This document shows positions 35,812 to 46,728 of a stretch of DNA of 64,000 nucleotides, piece after piece (within the stretch, counting starts at the first letter, position 1; the number at the start of each line of letters is the position of its first letter). The translations under genes were made by a program, and so were the position numbers. The notes beneath the pieces were generated by a model. It did not search any database, was not told the origin of the DNA, and saw nothing but the letters and a program-made list of their open reading frames with translations. The stretch comes from Archivesica marissinica (taxonomy: Eukaryota; Mollusca; Bivalvia; Venerida; Vesicomyidae): contig CM026403.1 of NCBI GenBank assembly GCA_014843695.1, forward strand, positions 5,599,281 through 5,663,280, in the 5' to 3' direction.

Positions 35812-36266
35812 ATACTAGATGACATAGAAAACGCACACCTACATCATATACTAGAGGACATAGAAAACGCACACCTACATCATATACTAGAGGACATAGA
35901 AAACGCACACCTACATTATATACTAGAGGACATAGAAAACGCACACCTACATTATATACTAGAGGACATAGAAAACGCACACCTACATTAAATACTAGAG
36001 GACATAGAAAACGCACATCTACATTATATACTAGAGGACATAGAAAACGCACACCTACATCATATACTAGAGGACATAGAAAACACACACCTACATTATA
36101 TACTAGGAGACATAGAAAACGCACACCTACATCATATAATAGAGGACATAGAAAACACACACCTACATCATATACTAGAGGACATATAAAACACACACCT
36201 ACACCATATACTAGAGGACATAGAAAACGCACACCTACATTATCTACTAGAAGACATAGAAAACGG
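35812..36266. repeat. 36-bp minisatellite array
   Basis: About 13 copies of a unit containing CATATACTAGAGGACATAGA and AAACGCACACCTACAT. The 158-codon minus-strand frame is a repeat artefact (36 is a multiple of three). Confidence 0.96.
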
Positions 36267-37862
36267 GCCATGGTAGGAGAACCCAACCTAGACTGTCATG
36301 GGCCACGGACAGAACCTAGGCTGTCATGGGACACTGACGGAGAACCCAACCTAGACTGTCATGGGCCACGGACGGAGAACCCAACCTAGACTGCCAAGGA
36401 CGAACGGACAGAGAACCCAAACTAGACTGTCATGGGCCACGGACAGAGAACCCAACATAGATTGGCATGGGCCACGGACAGTGAACCCAACCTAGACTGC
36501 CATGGACCACAGACGGAGAACCCAACATAAACTTCACGGGCCATGGACGGAGAACCCAACTTTGACTGTCACGGGCCACGGACGGGGAACCCAACATAGA
36601 CTGTCATGGGCCACGGACGGAGAACCCAACCTAGACTGTCATGGGCCACGGACGGAGAACCCAACATAGACTGTCATGGGCCACGGACGGAGAACCCAAC
36701 CTAGACTTCATGGAACACGGACGGAGAACCCAACCTAGACTGCCATGGGCCACGGACGGAGAACCCAACCTAGACTGTCATGGGCCATGGACGGGGAACC
36801 CAACCTAGACTGTCATGGGCCACGGACGGAGAACCCAACCTAGACTGTCATGGGCCACGCACAGGGAACCCAACCTATACTGCCATGGACCACGGACGGA
36901 GAACCTAACCTAGACTGCCACGGGCCATGGACGGAGAACCCAACCTAGACTGCCACTGGCCATGGACGGAGAACCCAACCTATACTGTTACGGGCCACGG
37001 ATGGAGAACCCAACCTAGACTATCACGGGCCACGGAAGGAGAACCCAACCTAGACTGGCATGGGCCACGGACGTAGAACCCAACCTAGACTGTCATGGGC
37101 CACGGACGGAGATCCCAACCTAGAGTGTCACGGGCCATTGACGGAGAACCCAACCTAGACTTAATGGGCCACGGACAGAGAACCCAACCTAGACTGCCAT
37201 ATACCACGGACAGTGAACCCAACCTAGACTGTCATGGGCACGGACAGAGAACCCAACCTAGACTGCCATGGGCCACGTACGAACGGACAGAGAACCCAAC
37301 CTAGACTACCATGGGCCATAGGCGAACGGACGGAGAACCCAACCGAATGCCATGGACAATAATGTTCAGGGCGGTATCTCTTTAGATAGAATACGAGGGC
37401 AATCTGTTAGAACTTGTTAAGTTTGATCAAAATATTACAACCCAACCTAGACTGCCACTGGCCATGGACGGAGAACCCAACCTATACTGTTACGGGCCAC
37501 GGATGGAGAACCCAACCTAGACTATCACGGGCCACGGAAGGAGAACCCAACCTAGACTGGCATGGGCCACGGACGTAGAACCCAACCTAGACTGTCATGG
37601 GCCACGGACGGAGATCCCAACCTAGAGTGTCACGGGCCATTGACGGAGAACCCAACCTAGACTTAATGGGCCACGGACAGAGAACCCAACCTAGACTGCC
37701 ATATACCACGGACGGAGAACCCAACCTAGACTGTCATGGGCACGGACGCAGAACCCAACCTAGACTGCCATGGGCCACGTACGAACGGACAGAGAACCCA
37801 ACCTAGACTACCATGGGCCATAGGCGAACGGACGGAGAACCCAACCGAATGCCATGGACAAT
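36267..37862. repeat. 35-bp minisatellite array with a 502-bp internal duplication
   Basis: Units contain GAGAACCCAACCTAGACTGT and CATGGGCCACGGACG. The array abuts the unrelated 36-bp array with no spacer. Within it, 36939-37440 is repeated as 37441-37942, including about 70 bp of non-repeat flank (GCGGTATCTCTTTAGATAGA), with few differences. Confidence 0.95.
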
Positions 37863-38129
37863 AATGTTCAGGGCGGTATCTCTTTAGATAGAATACGAGG
37901 GCAATCTGTTAGAACTTGTTAAGTTTGATCAAAATATTACAACTCCCAAAAGTGACATATTAAACACCTTAATCAGTAAGTCTGCTATACAAGAGGAATG
38001 GTTCAGATCACGCTCACCCCGGGGCCAGTATCAGTTGATCTCAATAAATCTCGAACGCTCTTGATACTGTCATCATCTTTGTGACAATAACATGATTTCG
38101 TTATTTCGTATCGCAACAGAAATTTGACT

Positions 38130-41100
38130 TTTCTCAAACATATTAGGAAAGCAAACTGTGTTCTGGTGTAAGACTGCAATATATACGTCAGGCTATATTA
38201 GGAAAGCAGACTGTGTTATGATGTACGACTGCAATATATACGTCAGGCTATATTAGGAAAGCAGACTGTGTTCTGATGTAAGACTGCAATATATACGTCA
38301 ATGTATATTAGGAAAGCAGACTGTGTTATGATGTACGACTGCAATATATACGTCAGGCTATATTAGGAAAGCAGACTGTGTTCTGATGTAAGACTGCAAT
38401 ATATACGTCAGGCTATATTAGGAAAGCAGACTGTGTTCTGATGTAAGACTGCAATACATACGTCAGGCTATATTAGGAAAGCAGACTGTGTGCTGGTGTA
38501 AGACTGCAATACGTACGTCAGGCTATATTAGGAAAGCAGACTGTGTTCTGATGTAAGTCTGCAATAAATACGTCAAGGTATAGTAGGAAAGCAGACTGTG
38601 TTCTGATGTAAAACTGCAATATATACGTCAGGCTATATTAGGAAAGCAGACTGTGTTCTGATGTAAGACTGAAATACGTACGTCGGGGCTATATTAGGAA
38701 AGCAGACTGTGTTCTGGTGTAAGACTGCAATACATACGTCAGGCTATATTAGGAAAGCAGACTGTGTTCTGGTGTAAGACTGTAATATATACGTCAGGCT
38801 ATATTAGGAAAGCAGACTGTGTTCTGATGTAAGACTGTAATATATACGCCAGGCTATATTAGGAAAGCAGACTGTGTTCTGATGTAAGACTGCAATATAT
38901 ACGCCAGGCTATATTAGGAAAGCAGACTGTGTTCTGATGTAAGACTGCAATACATACGTCAGGCTATATTAGGAAAGTAGACTGTGTTCTGATGTAAGAC
39001 TGCAACACGTACGTCAGGCTATATTAGGAAAGCAGACTGTGTTCTGCTGTAAGACTGCAATACGTACGTATGGCTATCGTTTGTCACATAATGTGATAAA
39101 TGTTTGGGTCAGACGGATCTGTAGCCCAGCGGTATACTAGGAAAGTAGACTGTGTTCTGATTTAAGACAGCAATACGTACGTCAGGCTATTTTAGGAAAG
39201 CAGACTGTGTTCTGATGTAAGACAGCAATATATACGTCAATGTATATTAGGAAAGCAGACTGTGTTCTGCTGTAAGACTGCAATACGTACGTATGGCTAT
39301 CGTTTGTCACATAATGTGATAAATGTTTGGGTCAGACGGATCTGTAGCCCAGCGGTATACTAGGAAAGTAGACTGTGTTCTGATTTAAGACAGCAATACG
39401 TACGTCAGGCTATTTTAGGAAAGCAAACTGTGTTCTGGTGTAAGACTGCAATATATACGTCAGGCTATATTAGGAAAGCAGACTGTGTTATGATGTACGA
39501 CTGCAATATATACGTCAGGCTATATTAGGAAAGCAGACTGTGTTCTGATGTAAGACTGCAATATATACGTCAGGCTATATTAGGAAAGCAGACTGTGTTC
39601 TGATGTAAGACTGCAATACATACGTCAGGCTATATTAGGAAAGCAGACTGTGTGCTGGTGTAAGACTGCAATACATACGTCAGGCTATATTAGGAAAGCA
39701 GACTGTGTTCTGATGTAAGTCTGCAATATATACGTCAAGGTATAGTAGGAAAGCAGACTGTGTTCTGATGTAAAACTGCAATATATACGCCAGGCTATAT
39801 TAGGAAAGCAGACTGTGTTCTGATGTAAGACTGAAATACGTACGTCGGGGCTATATTAGGAAAGCAGACTGTGTTCTGGTGTAAGACTGCAATACATACG
39901 TCAGGCTATATTAGGAAAGCAGACTGTGTTCTGGTGTAAATCTGCAATATATACGTCAAGGTATAGTAGGAAAGCAGACTGTGTTCTTATGTAAGACTGC
40001 AATACATACGTCAGGCTATATTAGGAAAGCAGACTGTGTTCTGATGTAAGACTGTAATATATACGCCAGGCTATATTAGGAAAGCAGACTGTGTTCTGAT
40101 GTAAGACTGCAATATATACGCCAGGCTATATTAGGAAAGCAGACTGTGTTCTGATGTAAGACTGCAATACATACGTCAGGCTATATTAGGAAAGTAGACT
40201 GTGTTCTGATGTAAGACTGCAACACGTACGTCAGGCTATATTAGGAAAGCAGACTGTGTTCTGCTGTAAGACTGCAATACGTACGTATGGCTATCGTTTG
40301 TCACATAATGTGATAAATGTTTGGGTCAGACGGATCTGTAGCCCAGCGGTATACTAGGAAAGTAGACTGTGTTCTGATTTAAGACAGCAATACGTACGTC
40401 AGGCTATTTTAGGAAAGCAGACTGTGTTCTGATGTAAGACAGCAATATATACGTCAATGTATATTAGGAAAGCAGACTGTGTTCTGCTGTAAGACTGCAA
40501 TACGTACGTATGGCTATCGTTTGTCACATAATGTGATAAATGTTTGGGTCAGACGGATCTGTAGCCCAGCGGTATACTAGGAAAGTAGACTGTGTTCTGA
40601 TTTAAGACAGCAATACGTACGTCAGGCTATTTTAGGAAAGCAAACTGTGTTCTGGTGTAAGACTGCAATATATACGTCAGGCTATATTAGGAAAGCAGAC
40701 TGTGTTCTGATGTAAGACTGCAATATATACGTCAATGTATATTAGGAAAGCAGACTGTGTTATGATGTACGACTGCAATACATACGTCAGGCTATATTAG
40801 GAAAGCAGACTGTGTTCTGATGTAAGACTGCAATATATACGTCAGGCTATATTAGGAAAGCAGACTGTGTGCTGGTGTAAGACTACAATACGTACGTCAG
40901 GCTATATTAGGAAAGCAGACTGTGTTCTGATGTAAGTCTGCAATATATACGTCAAGGTATAGTAGGAAAGCAGACTGTGTTCTGATGTAAAACTGCAATA
41001 TATACGTCAGGCTATATTAGGAAAGCAGACTGTGTTCTGATGTAAGACTGAAATACGTACGTCGGGGCTATATTAGGAAAGCAGACTGTGTTCTGGTGTA

Positions 41101-43440
41101 AGTCTGCAATATATACGTCAAGGTATAGTAGGAAAGCAGACTGTGTTCTTATGTAAGACTGCAATACATACGTCAGGCTATATTAGGAAAGCAGACTGTG
41201 TTCTGATGTAAGACTGTAATATATACGCCAGGCTATATTAGGAAAGCAGCTGTGTTCTGATGTAAGACTGCAATATATACGCCAGGCTATATTAGGAAAG
41301 CAGACTGTGTTCTGATGTAAGACTGCAATACGTACGTCAGGCTATATTAGGAAAGTAGACTGTGTTCTGATGTAAGACTGCAACACGTACGTCAGGCTAT
41401 ATTAGGAAAGCAGACTGTGTTCTAACTGCAATACGTACGTATGGCTATCGTTTGTCACATAATGTGATAAATGTTTGGGTCAGACGGATCTGTAGCCCAG
41501 CGGTATACTAGGAAAGTAGACTGTGTTCTGATTTAAGACAGCAATACGTACGTCAGGCTATTTTAGGAAAGCAAACTGTGTTCTGGTGTAAGACTGCAAT
41601 ATATACGTCAGGCTATATTAGGAAAGCAGACTGTGTTATGATGTACGACTGCAATATATACGTCAGGCTATATTAGGAAAGCAGACTGTGTTCTGATGTA
41701 AGACTGCAATATATACGTCAGGCTATATTAGGAAAGCAGACTGTGTTCTGATGTAAGACTGCAATACATACGTCAGGCTATATTAGGAAAGCAGACTGTG
41801 TTCTGTTGTAAGACTGCAATACGTACGTATGGCTATCGTTTGTCACATAATGTGATAAATGTTTGGGTCAGACGGATCTGTAGCCCAGCGGTATACTAGG
41901 AAAGTAGACTGTGTTCTGATTTAAGACAGCAATACGTACGTCAGGCTATTTTAGGAAAGCAAACTGTGTTCTGGTGTAAGACTGCAATATATACGTCAGG
42001 CTATATTAGGAAAGCAGACTGTGTTCTGATGTAAGACTGCAATATATACGTCAATGTATATTAGGAAAGCAGACTGTGTTATGATGTAAGACTGCAATAT
42101 ATACGTCAGGCTATATTAGGAAAGCAGACTGTGTTATGATGTACGACTGCAATATATACGTCAGGCTATATTAGGAAAGCAGACTGTGTTCTGATGTAAG
42201 ACTGCAATACATACGTCAGGCTATATTAGGAAAGCAGACTGTGTGCTGGTGTAAGACTACAATACGTACGTCAGGCTATATTAGGAAAGCAGACTGTGTT
42301 CTGATGTAAGTCTGCAATATATACGTCAAGGTATAGTAGGAAAGCAGACTGTGTTCTGATGTAAAACTGCAATATATACGTCAGGCTATATTAGGAAAGC
42401 AGACTGTGTTCTGATGTAAGACTGAAATACGTACGTCGGGGCTATATTAGGAAAGCAGACTGTGTTCTGGTGTAAGTCTGCAATATATACGTCAAGGTAT
42501 AGTAGGAAAGCAGACTGTGTTCTTATGTAAGACTGCAATACATACGTCAGGCTATATTAGGAAAGCAGACTGTGTTCTGATGTAAGACTGTAATATATAC
42601 GCCAGGCTATATTAGGAAAGCAGACTGTGTTCTGATGTAAGACTGCAATATATACGCCAGGCTATATTAGGAAAGCAGACTGTGTTCTGATGTAAGACTG
42701 CAATACGTACGTCAGGCTATATTAGGAAAGTAGACTGTGTTCTGATGTAAGACTGCAACACGTACGTCAGGCTATATTAGGAAAGCAGACTGTGTTCTGC
42801 TGTAAGTCTGCAATACGTACGTATGGCTATCGTTTGTCACATAATGTGATAAATGTTTGGGTCAGACGGATCTGTAGCCCAGCGGTATACTAGGAAAGTA
42901 GACTGTGTTCTGATTTAAGACAGCAATACGTACGTCAGTCTATTTTAGGAAAGCAGACTGTGTTCTGATGTAAGACAGCAATACGTACGTCAGGCTATTT
43001 TAGGAAAGCAGACTGTATTCTGATGTAAGACAGCAATACGTACGTCAGGCTATTTTAGGAAAGCAGACTGTATTCTGATGTAAGACAGCAATACGTACGT
43101 CAGGCTATTTTAGGAAAGCAGACTGTGTTCTGATGTAAGACAGCAATACGTACGTCAGGCTATTTTAGGAAAGCAGACTGTATTCTGATGTAAGACAGCA
43201 ATACGTTCGTCAGGCTATTTTAGGAAAGCAGACTGTGTTCTGATGTAAGACAGCAATACGTACGTCAGGCTATTTTAGGAAAGCAGACTGTATTCTGATG
43301 TAAGACTGCAATACGTACGTCAGTCTATATTAGGAAAGCAGACTGTATTCTGATGTAAGACTGCAATACGTACGTCAGGTTATATTAGGAAAGCAGACTG
43401 TGTTCTGATGTAAGACTGCAATACGTACGTCAGGCTATAT
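38130..43440. repeat. 55-bp array with higher-order structure and captured SINE heads
   Basis: The base unit contains GGCTATATTAGGAAAGCAGA, CTGTGTTCTGATGTAAGACT and GCAATATATACGTCA. Seven times it is interrupted by ATCGTTTGTCACATAATGTG, then AAATGTTTGGG and the SINE-A head start CAGACGGATCTGTAGCCCAG. These interruptions begin at 39076, 39299, 40293, 40516, 41447, 41835 and 42829. Their spacings include 223 twice and 994 twice, so 1217-bp blocks have been duplicated. Confidence 0.97.
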
Positions 43441-43468
43441 TTGGTCACATAATGTGATAAATGTTTGG

Positions 43469-43699
43469 GTCAGACGGATGCTGGACTGGTAATCCAGTGG
43501 TCACAGGTTCAATCCACCGTCTGACCCTAATAGAACAGTCTTTCAGATGGGACATTAAACCGAGGTCTCGTGTCGATGCTTTACACCGTGCACGTAAGAG
43601 AACCAGAGAAGACCAACAATCTAAAATGATTAATCTCTTCAAGAGGCGTCGCTCATATGAGCAACCGGTAACGAAGATAAATAAACGTAAAACACACAC
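43469..43699 (+). mobile_element. SINE-A copy bordering the 55-bp array, with target-site duplication
   Basis: Head CAGACGGATGCTGGACTGGT lacks the A-box segment. The B box (CAGGTTCAATCC) and body are present, with a shortened centre, and the tail is complete. AAATGTTTGG flanks it at 43459-43468 and 43700-43709. Its left flank is the sequence captured within the neighbouring array. Confidence 0.93.
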
Positions 43700-43854
43700 A
43701 AATGTTTGGTATAAAACCCTTAAAATTGCATGGTGTGCAGGTGTGCAATACAATGTAGTGGGAAATCGTATTACCATGGTTACGGTTGTTGACCTGAAAC
43801 GCATCGTGTCGAATTCATTGTGTGTGTGTCAAATAATGTCCAGCTGGCTCGCGG

Positions 43855-44172
43855 TAGGTCGTTGGTTCTATGTGTGTGCTCGTCCAAGTCTGAACTACGA
43901 TTGGGTCTGGACATATGGTTGCTGGTTCTATGTGTGTGCTCGTCCAAGTCTGAGCTACGCTTGTGGTCTGGACATATGGTTGCTGGTTCTATGCGTGTGC
44001 TCGTCCAAGTCTGAGCTACGCTTGGGGTCTGGACGTATGGTTGCTGGTTCTATGCGTGTGCTCGTCCAAGTCTGAACTACGCTTGTGGTCTGGACATATG
44101 GTTGCTGGTTCTATGCGTGTGCTCGTCCAAGTCTGAACTACGCTTGTGGTCTGGACATATGGTTGCTGGTTC
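43855..44172. repeat. 61-bp tandem repeat, about five copies
   Basis: Units contain GGTTCTATGCGTGTGCTCGT, CCAAGTCTGAACTACGCTTG and GTCTGGACATATGGTTGCT. The first unit period is 60 bp and the rest are 61. Confidence 0.95.
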
Positions 44173-44388
44173 AAAATAATAATAAAATTGTTTAAGAACT
44201 TTATGACACTATATATGCTTGACACTATACACACATTGTATTAGGCCATAGCCAAGCAGTCTTGCCTAAGGTTAAGGACACAGCCACCGTGGTTCTGTCG
44301 AGGTTCCAACACACAACCTCTAAGTTACGATGCTCATAGTGTATCCATGGAAACAACGGAGGTCCACTACGTGTAGAACAAAAACTTT

Positions 44389-44770
44389 CTCCATGGCCGG
44401 TAATGTAACCTTTCTCCATGGCCGGTAATGTAACCTTTCTCCATGGCCGGTAATGTAACTTTCTCCATGGTCGGTAATGTAACCTTTCTCCATGGCCGGT
44501 AATGTAACCTTTCTCCATGGCCGGTAATGTAACTTTCTCCATGGTCGGTAATGTAAACTTTCTCCATGGCCGGTAATGTAACTTTCTCCATGGCCGGTAA
44601 TGTAACCTTTCTCCATGGCCGGTAATGTAACCTTTCTCCATGGCTGGTAATGTAACCTTTCTCCATGGCTGGTAATGTAACCTTTCTCCATGGCTGGTAA
44701 TGTAACCTTTCTCCAGGGCTGGTAATGTAACCTTTCTCCATGGCCGGTAATGTAAACGTTCTCAATGTCC
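44389..44770. repeat. 25-bp minisatellite array
   Basis: About 15 copies of CCATGGCCGGTAATGTAACC plus TTTCT, some 24 bp long. Minus-strand open frames are artefacts. Confidence 0.96.
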
Positions 44771-44809
44771 GCTAATGTAAACTAACTTGACTATAAAGTG
44801 ACAATGTCA

Positions 44810-45095
44810 CAGACGGATCTGTAGTCCAGTAGTTTACACGTTGAACTGATAATCCAGGGATCGCAGGTTCGATCCCCCGTCTGACCCTAATAAAATTAAC
44901 AGTCATTCAAATGGGACTTTAAACCGAGGTCTCGTGTCGGTGTTGTATACCGTGCATGTAAAAGAACCAGAGGAGATTCTGGTATGGGTAGGATATGTAT
45001 CATTGCACTATCTTCCAAAAAATCTAAATGACTAATCTCTTCAGGAGGCGTCGCTCATATGGGCAACCGGTAGCGACGATAAATAAACGTAAAAA
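44810..45095 (+). mobile_element. Full-length SINE-A with target-site duplication
   Basis: Complete head with B box GCAGGTTCGATCCCCCGTCTG split by no indel, body and tail. AAAGTGACAATGT at 44795-44807 is matched by AAAGTGACAACGT at 45098-45110, a 13-bp duplication with one difference. Confidence 0.95.
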
Positions 45096-45719
45096 GAAAA
45101 GTGACAACGTGTAAGTAAGTGTGGCTAAAATTTGGGAAAGCAGTCATGGAACGGCACACTTGTTACTGAATTAAAACGAATAACTCTCGTGTATATAAAT
45201 ATAATCAACAATTTATTATAAAGTTATATAACAACGAACATTTTGATTTACAAATGTACATTATAACACTGACATGTTGTATGCAGTACATTATAACACT
45301 GACATGTTGTATGCAGGTTATGTTTTCCACAGACATAAATTAAATAACTGGTACAATTCATTGTGTGTAAGGGATATAATAGTATATATATATATATATA
45401 CATATATAAAGCTTGTATATATAGCTTTGAGTCGAGGTGTGGTACAGTGTGTGATATTGCAGAGACGTGTACATAAATATTTCAAACAACAATAGATATT
45501 AAGACATTCTTCAAATGCAATTCGTAAATACGAACATTCGCTCTAAGATACCTCAATCTTTATCTGTGAATAAATGAACACCGGCTAAATAGTTTTGCAT
45601 TTTTTGACGGCTCGTCGAAACACAATGTCATATGTCTTCATTATATACATTTATACATGAAAGTGGGCGTGTCTACACGTGTTTGTTCAGCCCATTGTTT
45701 CCATCAATTTGTTACACGG
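45096..45719. other. AT-rich DNA
   Basis: No gene. It contains a short direct repeat (TACATTATAACACTGACATG, two copies near 45260-45315) and a TA run near 45390. Confidence 0.45.
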
Positions 45720-46004
45720 CAGACGGATCTGTAGCCCAGTGGTAAAACGCTGGACTGGTAATCCAGGGATCGCAGGTTCGATCCCCCGTCTGACCCTAAT
45801 AAAATTAACAGTCTTTCAGATGGGACGTTAAACCGAGGTCTCGTGTCGGTGCTTTACACCGTGCACGTAAAACCAGAGGAGACTCTGGAATGGGTCTCTG
45901 TCTGTATCATTGCACTATCCTCCAAAATCTAAAATTACTAATCTCTTCAGGAGGCGTCGCTCATATGGGCAACCGGTAGCGACGATAAATAAACGTAAAA
46001 CACA
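45720..46004 (+). mobile_element. Full-length SINE-A, best-preserved copy
   Basis: The head (45720-45792) folds as a tRNA. CAGACGG pairs perfectly with CCGTCTG, the A box is TAGCCCAGTGG, and the B box is GGTTCGATCCC. The anticodon arm CTGGA-CTGGTAA-TCCAG would place GGT (Thr-type) in the loop. The body (AAACCGAGGTCTCGTGTCGG, ACACCGTGCACGTAAAACCA) and tail (GGCGTCGCTCATATGGGCAA, GATAAATAAACGTAAAACAC) follow. It is a non-coding element that would need a LINE partner, and none is visible here. Confidence 0.96.
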
Positions 46005-46101
46005 CAATATATATACAACTATCTCATAAAACTATCTTGAACAAATAGTGCGTATTTACTTTGAGCAGTATCTGTATATACTGAGTAGGAAGGGATGTTT
46101 G

Positions 46102-46385
46102 TTTTAACCCTTTCAACCCCACAGGCCTCTAAATAGGCTTATGAAAAGTGTAGATCCAGATGAGCCGGCTCGTGACGAGCCGTCTCATCAGGATCTGCAC
46201 TTTTTTGCCAGTACTAATTATTACTATTTTTAGATAAAATTACCCATTTTGATAAATGAACTGGTCCAAAGGTAATTTTCTTATTAATTTATTGTTCTGA
46301 AAATATCACGCACCAGTCCATGTGAGTTACTTGGGGTTGAATGGGTACCAGTCCATGTGAGTTACTTGGGGTTGAATGGGTTAAA
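46102..46385. mobile_element. TIR element with an internal hairpin (second MITE-like family)
   Basis: Ends TTTTAACCCTTTCAACCCCA and TGGGGTTGAATGGGTTAAA are inverted repeats with one mismatch. Inside, 46144-46172 and 46176-46204 are 29-base inverted arms around TGA, with only three non-Watson-Crick positions. The right end is duplicated: a 34-bp block starting ACCAGTCCATGTGAGTTACT occurs twice. It carries no coding frame. Confidence 0.75.
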
Positions 46386-46542
46386 GGTTAGCACTCCTCG
46401 TGGTATTTATTTTGCAGAGGTACTGTACCGACTATTGGCAGTCAAAGTACAACAACCATCTCAACTGTTTTGGTAACGCCTGTAAATGTCTTTATACAGC
46501 AAATGTGTGTTTCAGGTATATACAGGCATGCCCGGAAGGAGA

Positions 46543-46612
46543 CAGACGGATCCGTAGTCCAGTTGTAACACGCTGGACTGGTAATCCAGGAATTGCAGGT
46601 TCGATCCCCCGC
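46543..46612 (+). mobile_element. Solitary SINE-A head
   Basis: A tRNA-like head with A box (TAGTCCAGTTG), anticodon arm CTGGACTGGTAATCCAG and B box GCAGGTTCGATCCCCC. It lacks body and tail. The 3' acceptor strand is broken (CCGCAG), so this is not a functional tRNA gene. Confidence 0.88.
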
Positions 46613-46728
46613 AGTGTACTTTAATGCCTACGTTTTGGTTAATATGATTCAAAATGATTTCCAGCACTGTTGGTTAATGAAACCACTCTCCAACTGGTAT
46701 TGGTAGAGTACGAACCTGCGCGACCCAG

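Noticed and set aside
35810..36286. 158-codon minus-strand frame with hydrophobic repeat FLCPLVYDVGVR
   Set aside because: It is the 36-bp minisatellite translated. It looks membrane-like only because of repeat composition.
45720..45792. A genuine tRNA-Thr gene
   Set aside because: The fold is good, but it is continuous with a SINE body and tail shared by more than a dozen copies in the window. It is the SINE head, not a stand-alone gene.
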